DNA of 64,000 nucleotides from Paenibacillus campinasensis (GCF_002272015.1 NZ_NPBY01000009.1:35346-99345); one strand, 5' to 3'; shown: positions 8,695 through 17,156, counted from the first letter of the stretch. Notes: generated by a model from the letters alone, not told the origin. A program made the numbers and translations.

Positions 8695-9063
8695 ATGGAG
8701 AACGGAATGTTTACACCTGTTGGCCGGCCGGAGGATTTCCCGACATTGCTCGGAAGGAAGGTGTCAGTATGCGGCGAGGAAATCGCCGTTTTCCGAACCT
8801 CGGATCATCGCTGGTTTGCACTGGAGAACAAAAACCCTAACCCCAAAGGAGGAACGCTGGCCGAGGCCATCGTATCCGGCCACTATATATATGATCCGCT
8901 GTACGACTGGAAAATTGATCTGACGACGGGCCTTGTGCAAGCGCCGGATACCGGCCACGTGCGAACGTTTCCGGTCCGGGAGGCCGATGGAATGATTGAG
9001 GTAGGCGTGGCGGCAGGCGGCCAGCAGACGGAGCACCCGGGAGGTGAGGTCCGTGTTCGCTGA
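8695..9063 (+). CDS. nirD: Nitrite reductase small subunit with substituted Rieske ligands
   Basis: A 122-residue NirD/NasE-type Rieske-fold subunit that partners NirB. The fold signature is intact (KGGTLAEAIVSGHYIYDPLYDW), but the four positions that hold the 2Fe-2S cluster in NasE-like proteins are changed: the CPH motif reads NPN (residues 47-49) and the CPLH motif reads DPLY (67-70). The subunit is therefore probably cluster-free, as in E. coli NirD. ATG 8695 is chosen because GGAGG at 8681-8685 would abut the alternative ATG at 8686. It starts 31 bp after nirB and overlaps the channel gene. Confidence 0.93.
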   Translation: MENGMFTPVGRPEDFPTLLGRKVSVCGEEIAVFRTSDHRWFALENKNPNPKGGTLAEAIVSGHYIYDPLYDWKIDLTTGLVQAPDTGHVRTFPVREADGMIEVGVAAGGQQTEHPGGEVRVR

Positions 9064-9880
9064 AGATGTGGAAGCCGTCGTCCAGGCGGCGGTCAAGAAA
9101 AAGGAACAGATGAAGACCAATTTTCTGCGTTACTTCGTATCCGCGATGCTGGCGGGCGCTTATGTCGGAATCGGCATCATGCTGATATTCAGGCTGGGCG
9201 CTCCGCTTGCAGCGGAAGGTTCGCCGCTTCAGTCTCTCGTGATGGGAGCGGCCTTCGGGATTGCGCTCACACTCGTTGTGTTTGCAGGATCGGAGCTGTT
9301 TACCGGCAACAATATGTTTTTTACGATGAGCACGCTGTCCGGACGGACCACCGTATCGGATACGTTGAAGAACTGGGTGGTTGTGTTCATCGGAAATCTT
9401 GTCGGAGCCATTGTGCTCAGCAGTCTGATCTATGGCTCCGGACTGTTTAAGGGCATTCCGGCTGATCACCTGATTTTTACCGCGGCCGCCAAAAAGATGA
9501 ACGATCCGTTTATGGAACTGTTTTTCCGGGGGATTCTGTGTAACTGGCTCGTCTGTCTCGCTTTATGGATGGGCATGCGCACCAAAGGGGAGACGGCGAA
9601 GCTCATTCTGATCTGGTGGTGCTTGTTTGCCTTTATTGCAACAGGGTACGAGCATAGCGTAGCGAATATGTCGCTGCTTACGCTGGCGGTCATGCTGCCC
9701 GGGCATCCGGAGACGGTGTCGATTGCCGGTTGGATCGGCAACATGGTGCCGGTGACGCTTGGCAACATTGTCGGGGGCAGTGTGTTTCTCGGGATGGCTT
9801 ATTGGTTCATCTCTTCGGCGAAGACGAAGACAAGCACGAAGACGCAGGACAGCGGCCAGGAGAAGACGCTGGCTAAATAA
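9053..9880 (+). CDS. Formate/nitrite transporter (FocA/NirC family)
   Basis: A 275-residue pentameric channel-family membrane protein with about six membrane spans (for example AMLAGAYVGIGIMLIF, and AFGIALTLVVFAGSELFTGNN, which holds the family signature). FocA/NirC proteins move formate or nitrite across the membrane. Being fused into the nirBD operon argues for nitrite uptake or export (NirC role), yet pflB nearby makes formate, so FocA-like use is also possible. GTG 9053 follows GGGAGGTGA; a GTG at 9044 is an alternative. It overlaps nirD by 11 bases, implying translational coupling. The C-terminal tail is Lys/Thr-rich. Confidence 0.92.
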   Translation: MFAEDVEAVVQAAVKKKEQMKTNFLRYFVSAMLAGAYVGIGIMLIFRLGAPLAAEGSPLQSLVMGAAFGIALTLVVFAGSELFTGNNMFFTMSTLSGRTTVSDTLKNWVVVFIGNLVGAIVLSSLIYGSGLFKGIPADHLIFTAAAKKMNDPFMELFFRGILCNWLVCLALWMGMRTKGETAKLILIWWCLFAFIATGYEHSVANMSLLTLAVMLPGHPETVSIAGWIGNMVPVTLGNIVGGSVFLGMAYWFISSAKTKTSTKTQDSGQEKTLAK

Positions 9881-9890
9881 ACATAACAAG

Positions 9891-9935
9891 AAAGCGGACT
9901 TTAAAGGCTAGCCAGCTGCATAAGTCCGCTTTTGT
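9891..9935 (+). terminator. Terminator of the nirBD-channel operon
   Basis: Perfect 11-bp stem AAAGCGGACTT (9891-9901) / AAGTCCGCTTT (9922-9932) ending in a T-run, just after the channel gene. Confidence 0.8.
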
Positions 9936-9939
9936 GACA

Positions 9940-9983
9940 AAAGAAAAAGGCCATCCTTGATATCGTTGATCTGAAGGATAGCC
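9940..9983 (-). terminator. Terminator of fnr (reverse strand)
   Basis: Read on the reverse strand, GGCTATCCTT (9983-9974) pairs with AAGGATGGCC (9958-9949) with one mismatch and runs into TTTTTCTTTT. It lies just beyond the fnr stop codon. Confidence 0.75.
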
Positions 9984-10022
9984 CAGCCGGGTGGGGGAGG
10001 CTCATGCTATGGTATTGCTCGC

Positions 10023-10742
10023 CTAGATCCTGCAAATTTCCTCCGGGCACAGCTCGCAGTGGCAAATATCCTGCAGCATCGTCATATCTTTGATCAGAAT
10101 CATGCCTCCGATATATTCGATGGCGTCTTTTCTTCGCAGGTCGCTCAGCATCCGGTTTACGCTTTCCCGGGTTGCGCCAATCATGTTGGAGAGGTCGGTG
10201 TGCGTAATCTTTTTGTTGATCAGAACGGTATCGTCCTCTTGCTGCTGACCGTAGCTGTTGCTCAGGCGGATGAGCGTGGACGTGAGCGCCCCCGGCTTGC
10301 CGTACATCATCAGGTCTCTGAATTTGGTTTGGGTGATGCGGTGATGGATGCCCATCCATTTCATGAAATCAATCGCAAAATCGCAGTGTTGGCAGATCAG
10401 CATTTCCAGCTCTTTTTGATCGATGACGCCGACCACCGTGTCCTCTACCACTTCGGCCGAGAAGCTGTGATTCGTTCCGAAGAACGGATCGGCCTGGCCA
10501 ACCATGTCGCCGGGATGATACATATAGAGGATCAGTTCTTTGCCTTCATCGGTCGATTTCGTTAATTTGACACAGCCGCTCTTGATGTAATAAAGTTTGT
10601 CGGAAAAATCGCCTTCCCAAAACAGATGGGAGCCTTCAGGGAGCGTTCTATCTTTCATGGCAACGAGCAGACGGTTCAAGTTCTGCTCCGAAAAACAGCG
10701 TGTGTTTCCTTGGGCTTGCATTGTCAGTTCCATCGTTTTCAT
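10023..10742 (-). CDS. fnr: Anaerobic regulator Fnr (Crp/Fnr family)
   Basis: A 239-residue Crp/Fnr activator: cyclic-nucleotide-type beta-barrel (YYIKSGCVKLTKSTDEGKEL, then YHPGDMVGQADPF), dimer helix and a helix-turn-helix (TDLSNMIGATRESVNRMLSDLR). As in the Bacillus subtilis protein, the iron-sulphur ligands are at the extreme C-terminus, CHCELCPEEICRI, giving cysteines 227, 229, 232 and 237; the C-x2-C-x4-C spacing matches the Bacillus 4Fe-4S ligands. It should activate fermentation and nitrite genes when oxygen is absent. Start moved to ATG 10742, nine bases after AGGAG; the ATG at 10751 abuts that site. Its own promoter carries Fnr boxes. Confidence 0.95.
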   Translation of the reverse strand: MKTMELTMQAQGNTRCFSEQNLNRLLVAMKDRTLPEGSHLFWEGDFSDKLYYIKSGCVKLTKSTDEGKELILYMYHPGDMVGQADPFFGTNHSFSAEVVEDTVVGVIDQKELEMLICQHCDFAIDFMKWMGIHHRITQTKFRDLMMYGKPGALTSTLIRLSNSYGQQQEDDTVLINKKITHTDLSNMIGATRESVNRMLSDLRRKDAIEYIGGMILIKDMTMLQDICHCELCPEEICRI

Positions 10743-10792
10743 TGTTGGCATCTCCTAACATCCTATTTTTAATACATTCAATCTTTAAATAC

Positions 10793-10821
10793 ATTATAAC
10801 GTGAAAAAATTCACTTGTGAC
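10793..10821 (-). promoter_or_regulatory. fnr promoter with an Fnr box filling the spacer
   Basis: On the reverse strand a -35-like GTCACA (10821-10816) and a perfect -10 TATAAT (10798-10793) are 17 bp apart, and the spacer is an Fnr palindrome AGTGA-ATTTTT-TCACG (10815-10800). Centred near -21.5, a bound Fnr would block RNA polymerase, suggesting autorepression. Confidence 0.6.
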
Positions 10822-10849
10822 GCGACAAAAGTGTCTAAATTTCAAACAT

Positions 10850-10865
10850 TGTGATCATTTTCACT
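10850..10865. promoter_or_regulatory. Second Fnr box in the fnr-adhE intergenic region
   Basis: TGTGA-TCATTT-TCACT, one mismatch from the Fnr palindrome. Its centre is about 71.5 bp upstream of the predicted fnr start and about 165 bp upstream of the predicted adhE start, so it could serve either gene. Confidence 0.6.
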
Positions 10866-10973
10866 TAAAAGGGGTGATAAACGGGGAAGAATAGCATAGT
10901 GGGGCGGATCGTGATTGGAATGAAAAGGCACAGGTATAGGTGTTTTAACGAAATATTTCGTTATTTTTTATAT

Positions 10974-11016
10974 TGTGAAAAAATTCACATGATTTTGGTT
11001 TGGCGCATGATATGAT
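10974..11016 (+). promoter_or_regulatory. Fnr-dependent promoter of adhE
   Basis: Perfect Fnr box TGTGA-AAAAAT-TCACA at 10974-10989 and a -10 box TATGAT at 11011-11016. The predicted start near 11023 puts the box centre (10981.5) at -41.5, the same geometry as for nirB and pflB. Confidence 0.85.
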
Positions 11017-11081
11017 CAAACCGTAAGCAGCGTGAGGATGCGCTGAACATAGAAACGAATACCATTAGGAGGCGAAGAGAG

Positions 11082-12587
11082 ATGGCTGTAACGAAAGAAA
11101 ACGCGGATAACAAAAAGCAAACGGCAACCGGTTATATTGATCAATTGATTGCAAAAGCGAACCGGGCGCGGGAGAAGTTTATGGCTCTCGATCAAGAACA
11201 AGTAGACCGGATCGTGCAGGCGATGGCGATGGCCGGGCTTGAGCAGCACATGCAGCTGGCCAAAATGGCCGTGGAGGAAACGGGAAGAGGGGTATATGAA
11301 GACAAAATTATTAAAAACCTGTTCGCTACCGAATATATTCACAACAGCATCAAATATGACAAGACGGTAGGTGTCATTGAGGATAATCCGTACGAAAGCT
11401 ATCAAAAGATTGCGGAGCCGGTCGGCATCATTATGGGCATTACACCGGTGACGAACCCGACATCCACCACGATATTCAAGGCGCTGATCTCGATCAAAAC
11501 GCGCAATCCGATCATCTTCGGGTTCCATCCGTCAGCACAGGCCTGCAGCCGCGAGGCAGCCAAAATTTTGCTGGAGGCTGCAGTGAAGCATGGGGCGCCT
11601 GCCGATTGCATCCAATGGATTGAGGAGCCTTCCATGGAAAAAACAAATCTGCTGATGAACCACCCGGATGTGGCGCTCATCTTGGCCACCGGCGGTTCGG
11701 CAATGGTGAAGGCGGCATACAGCTGCGGCAAGCCAGCGCTCGGCGTCGGTCCCGGGAATGTGCCATGCTTTATTGAGAGAACCGCTGATCTGGATCAGGC
11801 GGTGTATGATTTGATCCTCTCGAAGACGTTTGACAACGGCATCATCTGCGCATCCGAGCAAGCGGTCATCATTGAAGAGCCGATCTATGACCAGGTGAAG
11901 AAGAAAATGATCGAGAACGGCTGCTATTTTGTAAGCAAAGAGGAAGCAGCGAAGCTGACGGCCGGGGCAATGGTTGCCGATAAATGCGCAGTGAACCCTG
12001 CGATCGTCGGACAGCCTGCGGTCAAGATCGCCGAGGCATGCGGCTTTACAGTGCCGGAGAACACCAAGATTCTCGTGGCCGAGCTGGCCGGGGTTGGACC
12101 TGGCTATCCGCTGTCTGCGGAAAAACTGAGCCCGGTGCTGGCCTGCTATAAAGTGAAGAATGCGGAAGAGGGGATCAAGCGGGCAGAGGAAATGGTTGCC
12201 TTCGGCGGGATGGGTCACTCCTCGGTCATCCATTCGAATAACGAAGAGGTCATTGCCAAGTTTTCCGATCGCATGCAGACCTGCCGCATTCTCGTGAATC
12301 AGCCGTCCTCCCAGGGAGGCATCGGGGATATCTACAATACGAACCTGCCGTCGTTGACGCTGGGCTGCGGCTCTTACGGACGGAATGCAACGTCTTCGAA
12401 CGTAACGGCTGTCAACCTGATTAATGTGAAAAGGGTGAACCGACGTACCGTGAATATGCAGTGGTTTAAAGTGCCGAGCAAAATTTATTTTACCTGCGCC
12501 AGCGCCGGACGCCGGTTGCGATCGAAGTGTTCTCGGAAGTGGAACCGGACCCGTCGACTACGACGGTCGAGCGCGGAACAGAAATGA
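11082..12587 (+). CDS. adhE: Aldehyde dehydrogenase half of AdhE, with frameshifted tail
   Basis: A 501-residue reading frame. Residues 1-470 are a complete CoA-acylating acetaldehyde dehydrogenase domain: ITPVTNPTSTTIFKALISIK, the nucleotide-binding stretch ILATGGSAMVKAAYSCGKPALGVGPGN, and the catalytic cysteine in FDNGIICASEQ. Residues 471-501 (TCASAGRRLRS onward, Arg-rich) are out-of-frame translation after the deletion. The domain could still make acetaldehyde or acetyl-CoA alone, but AdhE normally works as filaments of the full-length protein, so activity is uncertain. AGGAGG lies before the ATG. Confidence 0.8.
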   Translation: MAVTKENADNKKQTATGYIDQLIAKANRAREKFMALDQEQVDRIVQAMAMAGLEQHMQLAKMAVEETGRGVYEDKIIKNLFATEYIHNSIKYDKTVGVIEDNPYESYQKIAEPVGIIMGITPVTNPTSTTIFKALISIKTRNPIIFGFHPSAQACSREAAKILLEAAVKHGAPADCIQWIEEPSMEKTNLLMNHPDVALILATGGSAMVKAAYSCGKPALGVGPGNVPCFIERTADLDQAVYDLILSKTFDNGIICASEQAVIIEEPIYDQVKKKMIENGCYFVSKEEAAKLTAGAMVADKCAVNPAIVGQPAVKIAEACGFTVPENTKILVAELAGVGPGYPLSAEKLSPVLACYKVKNAEEGIKRAEEMVAFGGMGHSSVIHSNNEEVIAKFSDRMQTCRILVNQPSSQGGIGDIYNTNLPSLTLGCGSYGRNATSSNVTAVNLINVKRVNRRTVNMQWFKVPSKIYFTCASAGRRLRSKCSRKWNRTRRLRRSSAEQK

Positions 12588-13582
12588 TGGCGCGCTTTCA
12601 GCCAGACTGCATCATCGCCCTTGGCGGCGGTTCGCCAATGGATGCCGCGAAAGCGATGTGGCTGTTCTACGAATATCCGGACACCGAGTTCAACAGTTTG
12701 AAGCAGAAGTTCATGGATATCCGCAAGCGGACGTTCAAATATCCGAGACTTGGCCAGAAAGCCCAATTCGTGGCGATTCCGACAACCTCGGGTACAGGCT
12801 CGGAAGTGACCTCGTTTGCGGTCATCACGGACAAAATCCAGGGCAATACCAAGTATCCGCTGGCGGATTATGAGCTGACGCCGGATGTGGCGATTATCGA
12901 TCCGGAATTCGTATACTCGCTGCCGAAAACGGCGGTTGCCGATACAGGGATGGATGTGCTGACCCATGCGATTGAAGCTTACGTATCGGTCATGGCCAAC
13001 GATTATACAGACGGCCTCGCCATCAAAGCGATCCAGCTGGTATTCGAATATCTTGAAGCATCGGCATTGACGGGTGACAAGCTTGCGCGGGAGAAAATGC
13101 ACAACGCCTCGACCCTGGCGGGCATGGCCTTCGCCAACGCCTTCCTCGGCATCAACCACAGCCTGGCGCATAAATGGGGCGGTCAGTACCATACCGCGCA
13201 CGGTCGTACCAATGCGATTCTGATGCCGCATGTGATCCGCTACAATGCCAAGAAGCCGACCAAGCATGCCGCATGGCCGAAATACAAGTCGTTCGTGGCG
13301 GATCAGCGGTATGCAGAGATCGCCCGCATTCTCGGACTGCCAGCGCGCACGACCGAGGAAGGCGTGAACAGCCTGATCCAGGCCATTCGCGATCTCAACC
13401 GCAAGCTGGGCATTGAAGAATCGTTCCAGCAGCTGGGCTTCGATCCGGCCGATTTCGAGAGTCGGGTAGAACAGCTCGCTGACCGGGCATTCGAGGATCA
13501 GTGCACCACGAGCAATCCGAAGCTGCCGCTGGTCAGCGAACTGGCAGACATCTATCGCAACGCCTTCTACGGCCGGTTCTAA
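12491..13582 (+). pseudogene. adhE: Alcohol dehydrogenase half of AdhE, N-terminally truncated
   Basis: Family-like sequence begins at 12491 with no start codon of its own; the first usable in-frame codon is GTG 12527. It holds the NAD-binding GGGSPMDAAKAMW, PTTSGTGSEVTSFAVITD, and the iron-ligand regions DTGMDVLTHAIEAYVS and NHSLAHKWGGQYHTAHG, and ends like AdhE. Missing upstream is the first strand-helix part of the nucleotide-binding domain (the usual AFIVTD region). No Shine-Dalgarno precedes 12527, so independent translation is doubtful. Confidence 0.8.
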
Positions 13583-13689
13583 TCGGCTGCGGCGGGCTCC
13601 CGAGGCGGATGTCAGACGGGGCTCGGCACCGCAAGGCGAGGCGAAGCTTGAATGATGGCGGCTAGTGCGTTTCGAGGAGCGGAGTCACA

Positions 13690-13705
13690 GGTGATAAAAA
13701 TCACG
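13690..13705. promoter_or_regulatory. Upstream Fnr-like box of pflB
   Basis: GGTGA-TAAAAA-TCACG, with intact GTGA-N6-TCAC core, centred at 13697.5. That is exactly 30 bp above the main pflB box and at -71.5 from the predicted start, a position from which Crp/Fnr proteins can also activate. Confidence 0.6.
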
Positions 13706-13719
13706 TTCAGGCCATGATT

Positions 13720-13762
13720 TGTGATCATTATCACAGATTGAGGCTGGCAGCAGGTCTACAAT
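13720..13762 (+). promoter_or_regulatory. Fnr-dependent promoter of pflBA
   Basis: Perfect Fnr box TGTGA-TCATTA-TCACA at 13720-13735 and -10 box TACAAT at 13757-13762. The predicted start near 13769 places the box centre at -41.5. The whole gene-free stretch 13583-13951 looks like a regulatory leader; I see no gene in it. Confidence 0.85.
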
Positions 13763-13857
13763 AAAGGTGTAGCAGGATTTAAGCATTCTGGAGTCCCAGA
13801 TCAAGTGAAGAAAAACGGAAGCTTGCAGCTTGTGAGCGGGATAGCAGCATCCACATT

Positions 13858-13873
13858 TGTGAAATATGTCACA
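13858..13873. promoter_or_regulatory. Third Fnr box, inside the pflB leader
   Basis: TGTGA-AATATG-TCACA is a perfect palindrome lying about 96 bp downstream of the predicted pflB start point and 79 bp before the start codon. No -10 box sits at the matching distance below it, so it may act as a roadblock or serve a looped complex rather than a second class II promoter. Confidence 0.65.
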
Positions 13874-13951
13874 TAAGCGGATCTGGGATGTCGCCCGTGG
13901 ATTTCCCGCTCCGGGCTCAAGTTGCCTAAAAAAATATTGGAGGGATTCAAT

Positions 13952-16198
13952 ATGTCGGTGATTACACAGGAAGTCGGCTGGAGAAGCTTCACGACCGGTA
14001 AATGGGCGAAGGCTGTTGATGTCAATGATTTTATCGAGCGCAACATTACACCTTACTATGGGGATGAGCAGTTCTTGGCGGGTCCGACGGAGAACACCAA
14101 GGCGCTGTGGGAAATTATATCCGAGCTGAGCGTGAAAGAGCGCGAGCGCGGCGGCGTTCTGGATGTGGACGTCAACACGCCATCCACCATACTGTCACAT
14201 GGGCCAGGCTATCTGGATAAAGACAAGGAGCAGATCGTCGGATTGCAAACCGATGAGCCGTTCAAACGCTCCATTCAGCCGTTTGGCGGTATCCGGATGA
14301 TGATCGACGCATGCAATGCTTACGGCTTCGAGCTTCCGCAAAGCATCGTGGACATGTTCACTCACATTCGCAAGACGCACAACCAAGGGGTGTTTGATGC
14401 CTATACCTCCGAGATGAGAGCAGCGCGTAAAGCGGGCATTATCACCGGTCTGCCGGATGCTTATGGCCGCGGCCGCATTATCGGCGACTATCGCCGGGTG
14501 GCGCTGTACGGCGTGGATTTCCTGATCCGCGATAAGCAGCGTGAACTGCAGGAGCTTGAAGTGGATCATATGGATGAAGCGGTCATTCGTCTGCGTGAAG
14601 AGGTGTCCGAACAGATTCGAGCCCTTCAGGAATTGAAGGAAATGGCCAAGATGCACGGCTATGACATTGCCAAACCGGCCAACAATGCCAAGGAAGCATT
14701 CCAATGGCTGTACTTCGGTTATCTCGCTGCGATCAAGGAGCAGAACGGAGCGGCGATGTCGCTGGGCCGGGTATCCTCCTTCCTCGACATTTACGTACAG
14801 CGCGACCTGCAAGAAGGAACGCTGAACGAGCAGACAGCCCAGGAGCTGGTCGACCACTTTGTCATGAAGCTGCGCATCGTGAAGTTTCTGCGCACCCCGG
14901 ATTATAACGAGTTGTTCAGCGGGGATCCGACTTGGGTAACCGAATCGATCGGAGGCATGTCCGTCGGCGGCGAAACCCGCGTGACCAAGAACAGCTTCCG
15001 CTTCCTGCACACCTTGTACAACCTGGGACCTGCACCGGAGCCGAACCTGACTGTATTGTGGTCTGAGAAGCTGCCGGAGGCGTTCAAGAAGTACTGTGCC
15101 AAAGTATCGATCGAAACAAGCTCCATTCAATATGAGAACGATGACCTGATGCGTCCGATTTATGGCGATGATTATGGCATTGCCTGCTGCGTATCCGCCA
15201 TGCGGATCGGCAAGCAGATGCAGTTCTTCGGCGCTCGGGCGAACCTGGCGAAGGCGCTGCTGTATGCGATCAACGGCGGCAAGGATGAGAAATCCGGCGC
15301 CCAGGTTGGACCGGAGTACCCGGCAATTACGGCAGGGGTGCTGAATTACGACGAAGTGATGAACCGCTTCAAGCCGATGATGGAATGGCTGGCGAAGCTG
15401 TACATGAACACGCTGAACGTCATCCATTACATGCATGACAAGTACAGCTATGAGCGGATCGAGATGGCGCTCCATGACCGCGACATTCTGCGCACGATGG
15501 CCTGCGGCATTGCCGGCTTGTCCGTTGCTGCCGACTCGCTAAGCGCGATTAAATATGCGACGGTGAAGCCGATCCGTAACGAGCAAGGCGTTGCCGTTGA
15601 CTTCGAGATCGAAGGCGATTTCCCTTGCTATGGCAACAACGATGACCGGGTAGACAGCATAGCCGTTGAGCTTGTGGAAACCTTCATGAGCATGCTGCGC
15701 AAGCATAAGGCGTATCGCGACGCGCTGCCGACCCAATCGGTGCTGACGATCACGTCGAACGTTGTATATGGCAAAAAGACCGGCACCACGCCGGATGGCC
15801 GCAAGGCAGGAGAGCCGTTCGCACCGGGCGCGAACCCGATGCACGGTCGTGACCGCAAAGGCGCGCTCGCCTCGCTGACCTCGGTAGCGAAGCTGCCGTA
15901 CGAGGACAGTCTGGACGGCATCTCCAACACCTTCTCCATCGTGCCGAAGGCGCTTGGGAAGGAGGAAGACGTTCGCCGGAACAACCTCGTTTCGATGATG
16001 GACGGATATTTTGGCAGCAAGGCGCACCATCTGAACGTGAACGTATTCAACCGTGAGCAGCTGATCGATGCGATGGAGCATCCGGAGAACTATCCGCAGC
16101 TGACGGTGCGTGTATCGGGTTATGCGGTCAACTTCATCAAGCTGACCCGCGAGCAGCAGCTCGACGTCATTAACCGGACCTTCCATGCCTCGATGTAA
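13952..16198 (+). CDS. pflB: Formate C-acetyltransferase (pyruvate formate-lyase)
   Basis: A 748-residue glycyl-radical enzyme that splits pyruvate with CoA into acetyl-CoA and formate under anaerobic conditions. The paired active-site cysteines are C412-C413 in GIACCVSAM; the radical glycine is G723 in RVSGYAV. Length is normal for PflB. ATG 13952 follows GGAGGG; an in-frame TTG 30 bases earlier lies before that site and is rejected. Next to it is its activating enzyme PflA, and the promoter has an Fnr box at -41.5 plus two further boxes. Its acetyl-CoA would normally feed AdhE, which is broken here. Confidence 0.97.
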   Translation: MSVITQEVGWRSFTTGKWAKAVDVNDFIERNITPYYGDEQFLAGPTENTKALWEIISELSVKERERGGVLDVDVNTPSTILSHGPGYLDKDKEQIVGLQTDEPFKRSIQPFGGIRMMIDACNAYGFELPQSIVDMFTHIRKTHNQGVFDAYTSEMRAARKAGIITGLPDAYGRGRIIGDYRRVALYGVDFLIRDKQRELQELEVDHMDEAVIRLREEVSEQIRALQELKEMAKMHGYDIAKPANNAKEAFQWLYFGYLAAIKEQNGAAMSLGRVSSFLDIYVQRDLQEGTLNEQTAQELVDHFVMKLRIVKFLRTPDYNELFSGDPTWVTESIGGMSVGGETRVTKNSFRFLHTLYNLGPAPEPNLTVLWSEKLPEAFKKYCAKVSIETSSIQYENDDLMRPIYGDDYGIACCVSAMRIGKQMQFFGARANLAKALLYAINGGKDEKSGAQVGPEYPAITAGVLNYDEVMNRFKPMMEWLAKLYMNTLNVIHYMHDKYSYERIEMALHDRDILRTMACGIAGLSVAADSLSAIKYATVKPIRNEQGVAVDFEIEGDFPCYGNNDDRVDSIAVELVETFMSMLRKHKAYRDALPTQSVLTITSNVVYGKKTGTTPDGRKAGEPFAPGANPMHGRDRKGALASLTSVAKLPYEDSLDGISNTFSIVPKALGKEEDVRRNNLVSMMDGYFGSKAHHLNVNVFNREQLIDAMEHPENYPQLTVRVSGYAVNFIKLTREQQLDVINRTFHASM

Positions 16199-16252
16199 CA
16201 CGGCAGACCAGTACAGCCAATAACAAAGCGGATACAGAAAGGATGACTTCCT

Positions 16253-16987
16253 ATGATGAAAGGCCATGTCCATTCCCTAGAAACTTTCGGTACGGTTGAC
16301 GGTCCGGGTATCCGCTTTGTACTCTTCATGCAAGGCTGCCTGCTGAAATGCCAATACTGTCATAATCCGGACACCTGGGGACTGAATGAAGGACGCGAGA
16401 TGACGATCAATGAGGTGCTGAGCGAGATCGAATCGTATCTGCCCTACTATCGTTCATCCGGCGGCGGGCTGACCGTGTCTGGCGGCGAGCCGACGCTTCA
16501 GTATCCGTTCGTAACCGAGCTGTTCCGGGAGGTTAAGCGCCGGTGGAATTTGCACACTGCCCTGGACACGAACGGCTACAACGAGCCGGAGAAAATTCGT
16601 GAGCTGCTGGAGGTCACAGATCTGGTGCTGCTGGATCTGAAGCATATCGACGATGAGAAGCATATCGTTTTGACCGGCAAATCGAATGAACGGACGTTAA
16701 AGACCGCGCGCTGGCTGTCTGACCATGGCCGGAAAATGTGGGTCCGGCACGTCTATGTTCCGGGCATCCATGAAGATCAGGAGGACCTGCACCGGCTGGG
16801 CCAATTTATCGGCACCCTGCAAGGGGTGGAGAAGTTCGAAATTCTTCCCTACCATCAGATGGGCGTCTATAAATGGGAGGCTCTCGGCAAAGCCTACCCG
16901 CTGGAAGGCGTGCCTTCGCCAACCGAAGCCGAGGTGGATCGTGCCTACCGGCTGATCGAGGAAGGCAGGGCGCTTGCGAGCGTATAG
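16253..16987 (+). CDS. pflA: Pyruvate formate-lyase activating enzyme
   Basis: A 244-residue radical-SAM protein that installs the glycyl radical on PflB. The 4Fe-4S cluster motif is CLLKCQYCHNP (C-x3-C-x2-C) near residue 30; SGGEPTLQ is the SAM-binding glycine motif and DTNGY follows. The start is one of two adjacent ATGs (16253 or 16256) after GAAAGGA. It is 54 bp after pflB in the same transcript, followed by a long hairpin terminator. Confidence 0.96.
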   Translation: MMKGHVHSLETFGTVDGPGIRFVLFMQGCLLKCQYCHNPDTWGLNEGREMTINEVLSEIESYLPYYRSSGGGLTVSGGEPTLQYPFVTELFREVKRRWNLHTALDTNGYNEPEKIRELLEVTDLVLLDLKHIDDEKHIVLTGKSNERTLKTARWLSDHGRKMWVRHVYVPGIHEDQEDLHRLGQFIGTLQGVEKFEILPYHQMGVYKWEALGKAYPLEGVPSPTEAEVDRAYRLIEEGRALASV

Positions 16988-17079
16988 CCTGGAAGTAGCG
17001 GCAGAGCCGCGCACGGAAGATGCGCCACCACGCGGGGAGAATCGGTCATTTGTTTTCTGACAATCCAATAAGCCATGAT

Positions 17080-17153
17080 GAGCACTTAACCACAAGCTTG
17101 ATCCCTGTTCGGGCTAGTCCGTACAAGGGGAGCTTCGGTTAAGTGCTCTTTAT
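17080..17153 (+). terminator. Terminator of the pflBA operon
   Basis: 12-bp perfect outer stem GAGCACTTAACC (17080-17091) / GGTTAAGTGCTC (17137-17148), with an inner AAGCTT/GAGCTT-like pairing, followed by TTTATTAT. The loop is unusually long. Confidence 0.7.
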
Positions 17154-17156
17154 TAT

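Larger units (their letters stand above)
11082..13582 (+). pseudogene. adhE: Bifunctional acetaldehyde-CoA/alcohol dehydrogenase, interrupted
   Basis: AdhE normally is one protein of about 870 residues that turns acetyl-CoA into acetaldehyde (N-terminal aldehyde dehydrogenase) and then ethanol (C-terminal iron-dependent alcohol dehydrogenase), regenerating NAD+ in fermentation. Here the two halves are in different frames. The first half reads correctly to WFKVPSKIYF (ending near 12491); correct sequence resumes in another frame at YLRQRRTPVAIEVFSEVE (from 12491). Roughly 35-40 family residues between these points are absent, so this is an internal deletion with a frame change, not a single-base slip. 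Promoter and Shine-Dalgarno are intact. Mutation or assembly error are both possible. Confidence 0.85.

Noticed and set aside
12400..12600. Programmed ribosomal frameshift in adhE
   Set aside because: A slippage site would keep all family residues; here roughly 35-40 residues between the two frames are missing, so a deletion or assembly gap is the better explanation.
14195..15475. Long reverse-strand open frame opposite pflB
   Set aside because: The forward strand is unmistakable PflB with active-site and radical motifs; the reverse frame is compositional shadow.
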